A stretch of 64,000 nucleotides of DNA. Source: Phyllostachys edulis. Taxonomy: Eukaryota > Streptophyta > Magnoliopsida > Poales > Poaceae. Under the pieces are notes generated by a model. That model worked only from the letters and a program-made list of their open reading frames with translations, was not told the origin of the DNA and made no database searches. The stretch is from NCBI GenBank assembly GCA_036346405.1, contig CM070562.1, positions 66,926,195 through 66,990,194 on the forward strand, written 5' to 3'. Positions 21,331 to 32,159 of this stretch are shown here, in pieces. The position numbers were made by a program, and so were the translations under genes. Each line of letters opens with the position of its first letter. Positions within the stretch are counted from its first letter, which is position 1.

Positions 21331-23277
21331 CTCATCTTTTGGATTGTCTTCCGGATAGAGTGATCGGGTTTGCGTTTTCGCTACCCTGCGAGATGTTTGC
21401 TACCTTCTCCTAGCTAGCTTTGTTACCTTAGTTTTTTTTGTCAGCGGCAGCACAACTTCCATGTTACGTTCTTTATTAGATGATTTAGCTGAAACATGCA
21501 CAGCGTGGAACAAGCTCTCTTTGTGAATTTACAACAATATATAGGACACCATAGTTATTGGTAAAGCAGTAGCTCCCGACTCCCAAGTGTTCCAGCTTCT
21601 GATTTTACATGTACCACAACTTTATATGCAGTCTGACTGCATAATGATCGTCTTAGTATACAGATTTTCCTGTTGCTCCTGGTTAGGCGTTGCCATGTAC
21701 CCAAATGGTTTTGATGCTCAGACTAATATGTTCTGATTAGCTGTACCATCTCAGATTTATAAAGAGAGATGCTCCTTTGTCTTTAGACCTTTTACCACCT
21801 GTTCGGTAGAGTAAATTTAATGAATATAATAATGTTTGCGGCTTACCTTTGGAGGTGTCCCCCTTTTGGATTACTAGGTGTCTTGATCGTTCTATTGTGC
21901 CGTGCCATACGCCTCATATGTAGGTTACATCCCATGTCTCTATTTTGTAAGCTGATTTGTCTTCTAGAAACAGCACGTCGAACAGAAACTATTATTGATT
22001 ACCTTCAGCCCAAACCATGCTCTTGCTGCTTTTTATTATGTGCGTTGTTTTCTTGGCTTAACATTACGTGAAAACTAGATTTTGTGCTTGTCATCACAAG
22101 ATTGTAGATACAGCGAGGAAAGTTTCGATTTCTCTTGTTATTGTACCTGGTCTATTTATTGTAGATGAAGGGTCGTTCATCAGTTATGATCCTGCTCTTT
22201 TTTTGTTGACAATGAACTGAAACAGGAGAAAAAACATTCGATGGTCAGGAAAATCGACGTAGATGCACTACCAAAAAAAGAGTCCAACAGGTAGCATGTT
22301 CACAGTGTATAAAAAAGATTTGCTGATCGTGTCCATTCAGACCTATTGTGTTCACTCTTTTATACTGTCTACATATTTAAGCACGAATCATCTGTACAGC
22401 TGCACCAAACTAGAGATACCACACTATGCCTTTTGCAGCAATCATCTGTACCTACACTGCGTTTTGCAAGCAACACAGAGCATAACCATTAGCCTAACAC
22501 ATCTGTTTGATTTACCTACATGTAACAGAACTAGCTTTGCTTTGTCATGATCAGGCCCAACACTACAGCTGTTACCTATTGTACTGATCCTGTATATTCC
22601 CCTCTTTTTTCACGCTGGCTTGTGCACTGTAACTATCATCGTTATATGCTTAGTTAATCGCTTATGCTACCGTGTCTTCGATTTCCCAGTGGTTTTATAT
22701 TTCGCAGGTGTGTTGGACTGAAGACAGCTGACCTTCGGTAGCTCCAGAAAAGATGATTCCTCCTGTCTCAGAGTAATGCTTGTCATTTCCACATTTGATT
22801 AAGGACCCTGTTGGTTATATAGAGTAGAAGCTTCTTGTGTTAGAGAATCAGCCTTTTCTGTGTGTTTTCCCCTATCTATACCTCTGGAAGCATTCCTATG
22901 TATGATTTACCTTCATTCAGGAAGTCACTCTGTTCAACAGTTCGGCTATTCTTTTGCCTGCCAAAGAGTTGCTTTGCTTGTTATGGCAACAGGACATGTC
23001 GATAGCATAGAACAACCGAAATAAATGTCAGATTACGTTCACATGTACTCAGAGACAGAGCTGTACCTCAATCCGGTAAGACAATTGGCTGCAACCCTAA
23101 ATCAAAGGGAAATGCTAATTTCTTTCAAAAAAAATTCGGAAACGATTTGTGCCCGAAAGAACATATACAACTTTTGTTATAGCCATTATGTCTATTGGTT
23201 TTCCAGCTACCCAATTTCACACTGCACACTGTTCGAACAAAACCGGTTGTGTCGCGCACCTTCCGTTCTAGTTACTA
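21331..23277. other. Low-copy non-coding DNA between repeats A and A'
   Basis: It looks like intronic or untranslated host DNA (long T-rich tracts, no frame above about 95 codons with a recognisable domain). I can name no gene, RNA or element in it. Confidence 0.5.
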
Positions 23278-23357
23278 CTCTCTCCGTTTTCTTTTATTTG
23301 ACGTCAAGTAGTGTATGTGTGCATGCATGGGCGTCAAGTCTTTTAAACCAGAGGGAG
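23278..23357. mobile_element. Short Stowaway-like MITE
   Basis: An 80-bp element with ends CTCTCTCCGTTTT and AAACCAGAGGGAG, flanked by TA on both sides (23276-23277 and 23358-23359). These are the terminal motif and TA duplication of Stowaway (Tc1/mariner-type) MITEs. It lies exactly at the left border of repeat A'. Confidence 0.75.
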
Positions 23358-23358
23358 T

Positions 23359-24290
23359 ACATGTTATTACTATAAATCAGAGGGTTTTTTATTAAAAAAA
23401 AATACAAGGACTAAGGCACAACTGTGTGCTAGTGATTTCAGCGAAAGCAAGTGATTAACTTCTTTTTACAAGGGCATGGTGGTAACTTAACAATTAATTA
23501 TTAAAAAAATGGCTTTGCTGGGACGATTAATAAAAAGAGTTGGTAAGGGTAGGCGAACCCAATGCTCCACGAAGACCCGCAACATCACACAGTGCGGCTC
23601 TCCGTGGACACCCCACGAGCCTGTTCTGGACCAAATCCGGCAAGGCTCCTAATCCGAAGCCCATCATCACTCCTCCATCCAGGCTTTCGACCCACCAACA
23701 CTTACGGGCGTGCCAGATTAAGCACCGACGGTGTCATCGAGCATTCTCCACGGGCGACTCGACGCACACCACCGCATGCAGGCGCCGTGCTTTGACGGAG
23801 GAGCTTCAGGGCTAAGTTTCGGTGCTAGCTAAATGACATGGGCTCGAGCCTACACAAATTCCCCGTTACCAACTCTTTAGCCCTCCGTTAAGCTGGAGTT
23901 ACAGGCGCGCGCTACCGGGCCGGGCTGATGCGATGGCTGAGAGCTGCATATTTATGTTGGCGTCTGTGTGTTTTGGTTAGCGGTACGGTACTAATATGGG
24001 AGTAACCAAAGGATACTGATGGAATTTGCAGCAATCAATCCGCCCTGGACTTGAAAAGGTTGACAAGCCTCCCCGTTAACGGCGACAATAGCATCGTCGT
24101 CGGCCGAAACAACGTGAGCGCTAGACGACCAAGACTCCCAGAGCTGGGCCAGCTGCCCGGCTGTGGTCAGACGAATTGGCCGAGAGACATAGACGTGGAC
24201 CTTCGCAACGGGCCGGGCAACCAAGCACGGTGATGCGGACTTGCGGAGTGCAAGGAAATAACACGAGAAAAATATGTACTTTCGGGAAAG
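23359..24290 (+). repeat. Long direct repeat A' (second copy)
   Basis: A shortened copy of 20190-21330 in the same orientation, starting right after the Stowaway-like element. The 3' half (23820-24280) is the best preserved, with only scattered substitutions. Confidence 0.85.
23862..24005 (+). repeat. Six-copy non-coding repeat, copy 2
   Basis: Nearly identical to copy 1, as it lies in repeat A'. It has AACTCTTTAGCCCTCC, GCTGGAGTTACAGGCGCGCG and GCGGTACGGTACTAATATGG. Confidence 0.75.
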
Positions 24291-24550
24291 AAAAGCCATG
24301 ATTCAGACTTTCCAGGCGGGATGTTATGCTTCGCTTGTTTGCTTGTACGAGTGTAGGGAGTAACAAACATGAATAACATAGATCCCGTGCGTGCTCCGGG
24401 TACGACAACACACATACATAATTGTAGATATAAAACAAAGCGGTATTTGGTGCAGGCCTATGACCTGATTAACAGGGCCAATATGGGATATGTTTGGAAT
24501 TCGGAAAGAAGAACTGTTGTCCGGGGCAATGCATGGCCCATCTTAAGTTC

Positions 24551-24660
24551 TTAACAGCTCTTTGCCCTCCAAAGCTGGAGTTACAGGCCCGTCGGGTGCG
24601 GCAATCCACTCGGGGGCGAGCAGACGAGGCCCTCGCGCGGTTTGCCATACAACAGAGCCA
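24551..24660 (+). repeat. Six-copy non-coding repeat, copy 3 (diverged)
   Basis: GCTCTTTGCCCTCCAAAGCT and CTGGAGTTACAGGCCCG match the core. The downstream TATTTATG and GGTACGGTA parts are missing. Confidence 0.6.
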
Positions 24661-24925
24661 ACCGGCCAACGCACGTACAAAACTGCCGGTACGCCTGCCC
24701 AGAGCACAGGCAACGACGCTGTTTCATTGGTTTAATACGATACAAGCCCGGATGGAAAGGGTGTGACTGCACTGGCCCTAACTAATTGAAGGACGCTATT
24801 TTCGGATAAACCTTTGATTATCAGTTGATTAATCTTACTGTTAGTAAGAGTTAAGTGAGCAAAACTTGGAATCCATCCATATTCCCTAACCTCTCTTTCT
24901 CTCTTTGCTTCCTTACGTAGTCTAA

Positions 24926-25209
24926 GGGCATGTACAATAGTATAGACAGCTGCTATCAATATCAACTCTCCATATCACATGTAGACAACACTAAAGACAA
25001 CTCATACAATGGTATAGACGGTTGTTGTCTTTTTAGTTGTCTTTATAGAACACACAATATTTTCATGCTTTCTTGTTTCTTGTGCTATAATTAAATTTCA
25101 AGATTGTAGACATCATCTTTCCCTCTCTTTATTCTCTTTCATCCACATCAGCAAAAATCCTACGTGACAATGACTATAGACGGCTGACATAAGCCCATTG
25201 TACATGCTC
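24926..25209. mobile_element. Tourist/PIF-like MITE
   Basis: A 284-bp element with terminal inverted repeats GGGCATGTACAATAG and CATTGTACATGCTC, flanked by TAA on both sides (24923-24925 and 25210-25212). The 3-bp TAA/TTA duplication is typical of PIF/Harbinger-derived MITEs. It has no coding capacity. Confidence 0.75.
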
Positions 25210-25212
25210 TAA

Positions 25213-25539
25213 TAGAGTCAAAGACAACTACTAATGTCTCCTAATTCTCACAATCAAAATTAACTCTTTCCTTCTTAATTCTCATCTGGATGTTAGTGTC
25301 AGTTACTTTGGTTTCTTCGTGAGTTCAATGCCTCAAGCACACAATTATTCCTCTCAATATTGTGTTGATGTCTAGTACTTTTGATCTTTGTGCATCACAA
25401 TCGTTGAGCTCTGGTACTATGACGCTTCATCGTCGTAGTGGGTAATTTGTGCCGCTTTGGGGTCTTTGGGAGTCATATGTGACCGGTTGTGGTTGTGCTA
25501 GGCTCTTGCTTTTGTTCCTAAATTTTAACATCACTCCGC
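25213..25539. other. Non-coding stretch, nothing recognised
   Basis: I see no frame, repeat or element ends between the MITE and the PIF/Harbinger-like element. Confidence 0.5.
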
Positions 25540-25795
25540 TTAGGGGTTGTTTGGATCAGAAGTTTTGCGGAAACTGGTTTTCACAAAAACAGTTTTAAGC
25601 ATGGTTTTAAGAAAACTCTATTTGGATAACATAACAGATTATGTGAATAAAAAACTACTTTTCCGTGTTTTTTAGAAAATCGTGTCGACGTCGTTTTTCC
25701 TAAAACTAGTTCCTGGTATCCTCGATCTTAACAAGCCAATGACCGCTCTTTGCTCTGGCCTTCTACCACCACGCTTTCATTTCGCTCTCCTCTCA

Positions 25796-26320
25796 TTATC
25801 GTGCGCTTGTGGCGCCACGATCTCCTCCATCATCTTGATGACCTTCGTGGTATCTTGACCATGCGTTAAACAAGTGGCCATACACGCCATGCCCACCTCT
25901 GGCGCCACCATCTCCCGTGCTCCGCTTCGCCACGCCCGCTCGACGGTGAACACCTCGGCCATCTACTCCTCCCGCACCACCGACTACACCCACCACGCTA
26001 GGTGAAACGTGCATTAGGGGCTTGCGAGCGACGAGCTCATGAAAGAGCACCCCAATCGAGCACACTTCGGACTTGACCATCGGGCGGTGTGTGTCCACGA
26101 GCTCCGTAGCGTAGTACCTCTGAGCAATATCGGCGCTCCCCAAGCACCTGATCATGGAGATGAGATCCGTTGACGCCGGGACTGAATCGACCAAAGATGC
26201 GCTCATCGTAGAGGATGAGAGGGGGCATGAGAGATTTTTTTTTAGGTTGGGGTAGGAGGGATTGGGCCTATCTCCATGCTCCAGCATGTTGCCGCCCATG
26301 CTCAGCCAAGTCACCGCCAC
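25796..26320 (-). pseudogene. Receptor-kinase-like gene fragment inside the PIF-like element
   Basis: A 174-codon frame includes YYATELVDTHRPMVKSEV and CSIGVLFHELVARKPL. This resembles kinase subdomains VIII-IX of plant receptor-like kinases, where the usual pattern is an APE-like box, then KSDVYSFGVLL-LE and RKP. The invariant Asp of the DVYSFG box is Glu here (SEV) and the rest of the kinase is absent or in other frames. The part left of about 26000 on the + strand reads as low-complexity Gly/Val. It is probably a captured, non-functional fragment; the family assignment rests on one motif. Confidence 0.4.
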
Positions 26321-26505
26321 CGCACATCGCTAGCATTCACTACCGCCCTTGCTCAAGCTAACTACTACCGCTGGGATTGGTGAAGAAAAATGAAGAGGTT
26401 GATGGATGTGCTTGCTGGTGAGGCATTGAGACAGGAGAGAGGGAACTAATGGGAAAAAAGTGATAGGGAGAGGATGGTTCATGAAGGAGACACGGATGGG
26501 AAGTA

Positions 26506-26833
26506 GGGTTCACAATTTCGGTTTGAATTTTTTTTTCGTAAATGGGCGAAATTTCGGTAATTTTCGACCAAACGGTTTGATCAAATTTTAATTCAAAATT
26601 TTCAAAAAATAAAAAGAATCCATTTAAATTTCAAGAAATAAAAGAATCCATTGTAGAAATTTGATTCAAACCAGACCACCGAAATTTGCTGTTGCCAAGG
26701 CGTACCACTAGTGTATTCACTACTTTTAGTGTATTTAGCCCTCAAAATTCAAACCAAACGAAATTTTTTTAACTAAACCAATTCCTTTCAGATAAGGACG
26801 AAATGGACGAAATTTCGCCAAAATTGTGAACCC
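26506..26833. mobile_element. Nested MITE with TA target duplication
   Basis: A 328-bp element with perfect outer inverted repeats GGGTTCACAATTT and AAATTGTGAACCC, flanked by TA at 26504-26505 and 26834-26835. It is AT-rich and non-coding. It lies inside the PIF-like element and so is younger than it. Confidence 0.78.
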
Positions 26834-26868
26834 TAATGGGAAGTGAGAGAGAAAGGATGGTTCGTGGG

Positions 26869-26870
<2 letters not shown>

Positions 26871-26914
<44 letters not shown>
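26871..26914. repeat. (GT)n(GA)n microsatellite
   Basis: About 12 GT units followed by about 10 GA units. Confidence 0.95.
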
Positions 26915-26915
<1 letters not shown>

Positions 26916-27217
26916 GAGATGGATTAAATTGGATGGTTTGCGGATGATGCGTGAATTGATTCAATGCTCTAATGCTATCTCCTCCGAGAATAGGACTATA
27001 AGATTTTACATTTTTTTTCCATAAAAATGCCCTTTGTGATAATCTCAATCAAACATTGTATAGGTGAAAAGTTGTTTTAGTTTTTGTGATCCAAACAAAG
27101 TATTCTATGAATCCTCCTAAACAAAATAACAACATAAAACCTGTTTTTCCCCTAAAAATGCTACTAAAACTTATTTCATGGAAACTTATTCCTAATCCAA
27201 GTGATCCCAACAACCAC

Positions 27218-27611
27218 TTATTGTTGTAATTCTTTCTTTTATTTGTGCATATATGTGGTGTTCTATTTTTCAACCATGTTTTATAAAAATTAACTTTGAT
27301 AATAATGTTGATGAGTATGTTGTATAGGGTAGCTAAACTTAGCAGTAACATTAACAACACATATGCTGACTTTTTCTATTTATAAGGTCTCACTGTATTT
27401 TTTTTTTGCACATAACCCCTAAAATATCAGGGACGACCTTTCACCCTTGTCAACTGCCAGTCTGCCACTTTCTTGAGCTAGTTCTTGAAATCGTAGCGTC
27501 ACCACTGTTGGAATTAAAAAGTAAACTATTTGATGTCATTCTTATCATTCCAAAACAACTTGTGCTTAGATCGAGTACATGCATATGCATAGTCGCACAT
27601 GCTTTTAGGCA
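27218..27611. other. Non-coding stretch, nothing recognised
   Basis: AT-rich, without element ends or frames I can support. Confidence 0.45.
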
Positions 27612-27770
27612 AAAGCTTAAACATGGACTTGCCTGGCCCGGAGTATACGAAAGCGTGAAATGACAAAAAGAACTACGAAAAACAAAGGGGTTTGATGAGA
27701 GGGGTTAAAGTGTGCGAACCAGAGCCACTCACAGGAGCCTCGTCACACAACATGTGACTGGGTCAAACTT
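27612..27770 (+). repeat. Direct repeat R (left copy)
   Basis: Phrases AAACATGGACTTGC, AAAGCGTGAAATGACAAAAA and GGTTAAAGTGTGCGAAC recur in order at 32024-32150. The two copies flank the LTR and Gypsy block between them. Confidence 0.7.
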
Positions 27771-27799
27771 ACTCCGTATGGAAACCTAGAAAGCGACAA

Positions 27800-28832
27800 G
27801 TCCCAGAAAGTGACAAGTTCGGGCTCAATCGGAGGCATGCATCACATGCCAAGCTCCTCCGGTAACATGGGACGATGCCCCCAATCCGTCTCTTACGAGG
27901 ACATGACTCCTATGGATACAATCATATTTACTATGCTTGCTGTTACAAGTACAAGCGCTCGTACGCTTCACTTAAATTATCAGGTGAGCTCGTTTTCAGG
28001 AGTGTCTTTATATTATATGAACTATATGATGCTACCTAATAATGAAAATGTATATTTTTGTAGCACCACGTCAATTTTGGTCCAAGACAAGCAAGAGGTC
28101 GAGCTGAACCCGTTTTGGAATCCAATTCGGCCTCTGAAGACAGCACCGAATTCAAACGTGCATAACTTTCACATACGGAGTCCATTTGAGGTCCATGAGT
28201 ACTTGATGAAAATCTTATCTTGTCCTCTTTCCAACGGATCCAGCCTCACATCTAAATCCTTTTTGTGCGCACCGTAATCATTAAAAGAAGGTGCTATATC
28301 ACTTGTTTGGGCCAAATTGGGCCTTGTAATGCTTGAGCCCAAGGGAAGGCGTCACCCTAGGTGCCCCGTACTGTTCATGAGGCACTATTCATGTATAAAC
28401 AGTACCATGAATAGTACCACCCCCTATTTTCTTAGCTATGTGCGGCTCCCCCTCCCCTATTTAAGGAGGTCGCACCTCTCTAGTTTTCCTTGGATTTTAT
28501 TTAGTTAAAAGTTAGTCTCGTTGCAACTTCGTGTATTGGCTTGTGTCGACTAGACCAACCATAATACCGCTTTAAAATCCCAACTTTATAAAATATTTCG
28601 ATCCTATTTGCAATTTCATATTGCTATTTATTTTGTTCTTGCTTGTTCTTCGATTGCATGCAGGAATAGACCTTCGTAGTCAGGTCAATCGTGCTTCTAA
28701 CAAGGTTGATAACGATCTCGGAGTTGGTTCAGCGATTGCCGGGCATATTCGTTGTGTACAATTGGTAGCCGAATCGTGAGAGTCGTCTCTACCAAATCGA
28801 GTTATCCTCCTCACCGAAAGATCGGGACATCC
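27800..28832 (+). mobile_element. Gypsy-type LTR (plus orientation), left end uncertain
   Basis: It contains features common in grass Gypsy LTRs: the phrase CATAACTTTCACATACGGAG (28160), a TATA-like CCTATTTAAGG (28452), a TTGATTTTATTT-type downstream region, CAGGTCAATCGTGCTT, CTCGGAGTTGGTTCAGCGAT and an end ATTGTCACA at 28832. What follows (CTAGCTGGCGACC) resembles a Gypsy primer-binding region. No internal coding sequence follows on this strand, so it is a solo or truncated LTR. Confidence 0.5.
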
Positions 28833-28937
28833 ATTGTCACATTAGTCTCCTAGCTGGCGACCTTTTTGAGCCAAAGCCATCCCCATCCTCATGGGAATCA
28901 GGCACCCACTGTGTCGTCTCGGTTTTGAGCGCAGAGA

Positions 28938-29215
28938 TGATATGAATCAATGTGTAGTTGACATGTTATCTAGCTCAATCTTTTATGGTACTTGAGTTTC
29001 AATCTTGACCGAAGGAAAACACTAGCTCTTTTGGCCGAAGCAAATCACAAGAAGATAGCAATTGGTTGGCGTTGAATCAATCAAAGAGAGGAGCAAAACC
29101 AACAACAAGAACACCACCAAATCGTGAACCTTGTACACGAATTGATGAGTTGATCCACGCGAGATCAAGGAGATTAGATGGACGAAGCTCCTCTAATGCT
29201 TGTGCCAAAATAAAG
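28938..29215 (-). repeat. Gypsy-1 3' LTR, end that matches the 5' LTR
   Basis: It starts TGATATGAATCAATGTG and matches 31583-31818 through GTTGGCGTTGAATCAATCAA and CACGAATTGATGAGTTGATC. The LTR continues to the right, where a - strand TATA box CCTATATATTTAGG lies at 29326-29341. Its true right end is not fixed. Confidence 0.75.
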
Positions 29216-29325
29216 AAACCCCTAGCTCAGCTCTCCTCTCCCTCAAGGAAAAACCATATGCACCAAAAAAACGTGAATTTTCTATTTATTCCTCAACTTC
29301 AAACCTACTTACAATGGGGGTCTAC

Positions 29326-29341
29326 CCCCTAAATATATAGG
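29326..29341 (-). promoter_or_regulatory. TATA box of the Gypsy-1 LTR
   Basis: On the - strand the LTR reads CCCTATATATTTAGGG, a self-complementary TATA region suited to driving leftward transcription. Confidence 0.5.
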
Positions 29342-29399
29342 GCTTTCTCTCCTCCTCATGCCTAGCCAAAGTGGGTGTTCCCCCTCCTCAATTTCGGAA

Positions 29400-30137
29400 T
29401 AGGGGACATACTCCCTTCCCAATTCGGATTGGGAGTGGGGGAGGGGGTGGGGTGGGGGGAGGAAACCATTTCCAATTTGGAATTGGCATCAAATTCAGAA
29501 TAAGCAACAGAACATGGACTTGAAAAGCCCATAACTTCCGCATATGGAGTCCATTCTGGATGCACGAGTACTCGTTGGAAAGCGTATTCCAAGGCCCACA
29601 TGATAGATGAGGTTCCAACCTCAAGCTCTACACGTATTCCTCTCGGATTTGGGGGTTTCGGCCATATGGCTGAATTCCCTCTCTCCCTTATTTCTAAATT
29701 TAAAAATAAAAGCTACTCTCATTTTGAAATTAAACTAACCTAATTTCTGAAAATAAATAAACTTTTAAATGAAAATTCGAATTGGGATCAATCCAATCCA
29801 AAGCTAATGCAGTTTGCCCTAATTTTGCTCAATCTGAATTTCTCTTCTCCTTGGCTTCTTTCTTCTTGATTTGGCTGAAATGCAACTCTTCATGGCTTGA
29901 TCTCTCTCCTCCTTGGCCTATATCCCTCTCCTCCCTCTTGGTCGAAGCTCCTTCTTGTTTCTTTCCCTTTTTGCAAAACAGACCGAAGTTGTGGTTTAAC
30001 ACTAATTTGCAACTTAGGGATATTTACCTCTGTAGCACATGCACCTAGGGCCTCATCACCCCCTTCATGAAGCAAAACCATCCTTGGTTTTATTGTATTT
30101 TTTATGGCCTTCTTCTTGCTAACCACGACCAAATCAC
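29400..30137 (-). other. Gypsy-1 region without recognisable pol
   Basis: It contains an LTR-type phrase (CATAACTTCCGCATATGGAG near 29531) also seen at 28160, then sequence with no domain I recognise. RT and integrase would be expected here in an autonomous element and are absent. Confidence 0.5.
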
Positions 30138-30338
30138 TCATAATTTCTTCATCGGTCTTGGGCAACAAAGCATGCAATTCCCCAAGTGCATGAAAGTGTA
30201 CCAGTTGGACCGTCCTTGATGTGTAGCATTGAAATCAAATTGCCATGGATGTCCCAACAAGATATGTCTAGCATGCATAGGTACCACGTCACACTCCACT
30301 TTGTCGCCATAGCCATCAATAGTAAGCAGCACTCTCAC
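30138..30338 (-). pseudogene. Gypsy-1 retropepsin-like fragment
   Basis: The frame reads VECDVVPMHARHILLGHPWQ, the C-terminal half of the Ty3-type aspartic protease (ILLG-PW is the conserved end). The active-site D-S/T-G would lie upstream on the - strand (higher coordinates) and is not seen in frame. It lies between the gag frames and the left LTR. Confidence 0.7.
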
Positions 30339-30618
30339 CTTGTGTGTGATCTTGACTCTGTCGACATTATTGAGCCATTGGATGTAATATGGTTTAGGAT
30401 ACCTTCATGTGAATAATGAGAACGAATCCACCACATCCTTACAAATCATGTTGCTCATACTCCGTTATCAATGATCAGCTTACATATCGTTTCTTTGATT
30501 TTGCAATCGGTTTGAAAGATATGATGCCGTTGTCCTTTCCCAATAATAACAGTGTTATCACTTTGTATCCTTTGAGTCATCAATCAAATCCCATGTTTCG
30601 GATAACAAATTATTGGCT

Positions 30619-31560
30619 TTAGCTTCTCAGATTCATCAGAAGGTTCAGATCCATCGTTGTCGCTCTATGTTGCATAGCCATCATTGTAATTAACATTGTC
30701 TTCATGTTTAGATAATCCTTCTTCATATGACCTCGGCCCTTGCACTTAAAGCACTCAATGTTGCTAGTTCTAGCCGTAGAGAACATACTAGAATCAGCAT
30801 GTGATGCTTCTTTACCCATTGCACTTAAGGCCTTTGAAGCTTCCTTGAATGCACCCCGAACAGGTGTAGTAGATGCAACCAGTTTGGGAGTTGATCCCAC
30901 ATCTCCTTTATGCAAAGAATATGTGGGATCAGCACACTTCGCTTGATGAAGTAGTTCTTGCATGGTATTGTATTGCCTTAAATCAACACGGTTCCGCACA
31001 TCTTCTTTCAGCCCCTCGAAGAAACATGTTATGGTCGTCTCCGTCGACTCACGCACACTTGTATCGGTCATGAGCACCTGCATCTCTTGATAGTACTTAC
31101 TCACCATCTTAGCACCTTGAGTAAGACATCATAGTTTTGTATGCAATGTCCATGTATAGTATGTCGGCACGAATCGCTCCCGTATAGCTTGCTTCATTGC
31201 CTCCCATGTGTTAGGACGTTCCTCTACACGATTCAATTGATCCCGCCAAATAATAATGTATTCGATGAACTCAATCGAAGCAACACGAACCTTCTTCTCA
31301 TTCCAAATAAGCCTCCGGATCAGATCTGCCCTTGAACTTTGGTATGACGATCTTGATTCTTCTGATACCATCGTCTTCGCATTCATCACCTCCACCATGA
31401 CGTCCTCCATGTCCAGCACATTGACGATCAAAGTAATCCGATAATAGTGTGTCACTGTACATAGGCTTCTCGTCCGATCCACCATTGGAGCTATGCTTGC
31501 TCGCTCCCAACATGATGACCAATATGAAATTAGCAAGAATTTTTTTTCGTGTACCATGAT
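30619..31560 (-). pseudogene. Gypsy-1 gag remnant
   Basis: Reading leftward from the PBS, frames contain KFKGRSDPEAYLE (31298-31340), EFIEYIIIWRDQ and WEAMKQAIRERFVPTYY (about 31170-31250). A frameshift near 31120 is followed by VSKYYQEMQVLM, CFFEGLKEDVRNRVDL and a zinc knuckle CFKCKGRGHMKKDY, whose last Cys is Tyr. These match the retrotrans_gag domain and knuckle of plant Ty3 elements. Two or more frameshifts make it non-functional. Confidence 0.82.
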
Positions 31561-31567
31561 CAACCAC

Positions 31568-31579
31568 GCTTTGATACCA
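31568..31579 (-). promoter_or_regulatory. Primer-binding site of Gypsy-1
   Basis: The - strand reads TGGTATCAAAGC, 3 bp from the LTR at 31583, complementary to the 3' end of initiator Met-tRNA with one mismatch. Confidence 0.8.
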
Positions 31580-31582
31580 AGA

Positions 31583-31818
31583 TGATAAGTATCAACGTAT
31601 AGTTGATGTGTTATGTGGCCCAATATTTTACGGTACTTCAGTTTCAATCTTGACCGAAGGAAAACCCTAGCTCTTTCGGCCGAAGCAAATAACAAGAACA
31701 TAGCAATCGGTTGGCGTTGAATCAATCAAAGAGAGAAACAAAACCAATAGCAAGTACACCACCAAACTGTGCACCTTGTACACGAATTGATGAGTTGATC
31801 CAAACGAGATCACGGACT
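31583..31818 (-). repeat. Gypsy-1 5' LTR, truncated
   Basis: It starts TGATAAGTATCAACG on the + strand and matches the block from 28938. Similarity ends near 31818, after which the sequence changes to unrelated AT-rich DNA. Confidence 0.75.
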
Positions 31819-32023
31819 TCAATCCTAGACCGAAACCCGATGAAATGCAATTAAAATAAAAAAAAACTATTTTTAATTATTGAAATGAATTAAATATTAG
31901 TTTTTATTCAAAAAAGAAGTAAAATAATTTTTTTAATGTAAAATGGATTTTTCGGACCGTGTCGAGCTCGAGGCTGTTAGTTCGAGACCGGGCTTTTTAG
32001 GCCCGGCCCGACATTTGAACGGG

Positions 32024-32150
32024 TCTAAACATGAACTTGCGGCCTCGGGTACACAAAAGCGTGAAACGACAAAAAAAAAGGGTTGATGAGAGGGTTAAAG
32101 TGTGTGAACGAGCCGATCCACGAGGCCTCGTCACATATGCCTTATCACAA
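32024..32150 (+). repeat. Direct repeat R (right copy)
   Basis: Matches 27612-27770 in order and orientation (AAACATGAACTTGC, AAAGCGTGAAACGACAAAAA, GGTTAAAGTGTGTGAAC, CCTCGTCACA). Confidence 0.7.
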
Positions 32151-32159
32151 ACCACAATA

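Larger units (their letters stand above)
25543..27217. mobile_element. PIF/Harbinger-like element with captured DNA
   Basis: The ends are GGGGTTGTTTGGATCA and, inverted, GTGGTTGTTGGGATCAC, with TTA on both sides (25540-25542 and 27218-27220). The similarity of the two ends continues inward (TTTAAG/AAAACTGGTTTT-type sequence). At 1,675 bp it is larger than a normal MITE and carries no transposase. It contains a kinase-like gene scrap on the - strand, a nested TA-flanked MITE and a microsatellite. Confidence 0.65.
28938..31818 (-). mobile_element. Gypsy element with gag and protease but no pol (Gypsy-1)
   Basis: Two similar LTR blocks in the same orientation (from 28938 and from 31583) enclose a - strand internal region with a PBS at 31568-31579, gag frames (30619-31560) and a protease-like frame (30138-30338). 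No RT, RNase H or integrase motif is visible between the protease and the left LTR, about 700-900 bp. The right (5') LTR loses similarity at about 31818 and so is truncated. The structure suggests a non-autonomous derivative. Confidence 0.75.

Noticed and set aside
26833..27048. Frames with Val-Cys or Ser-Leu-His-Thr runs
   Set aside because: Translations of the GT/GA microsatellite.
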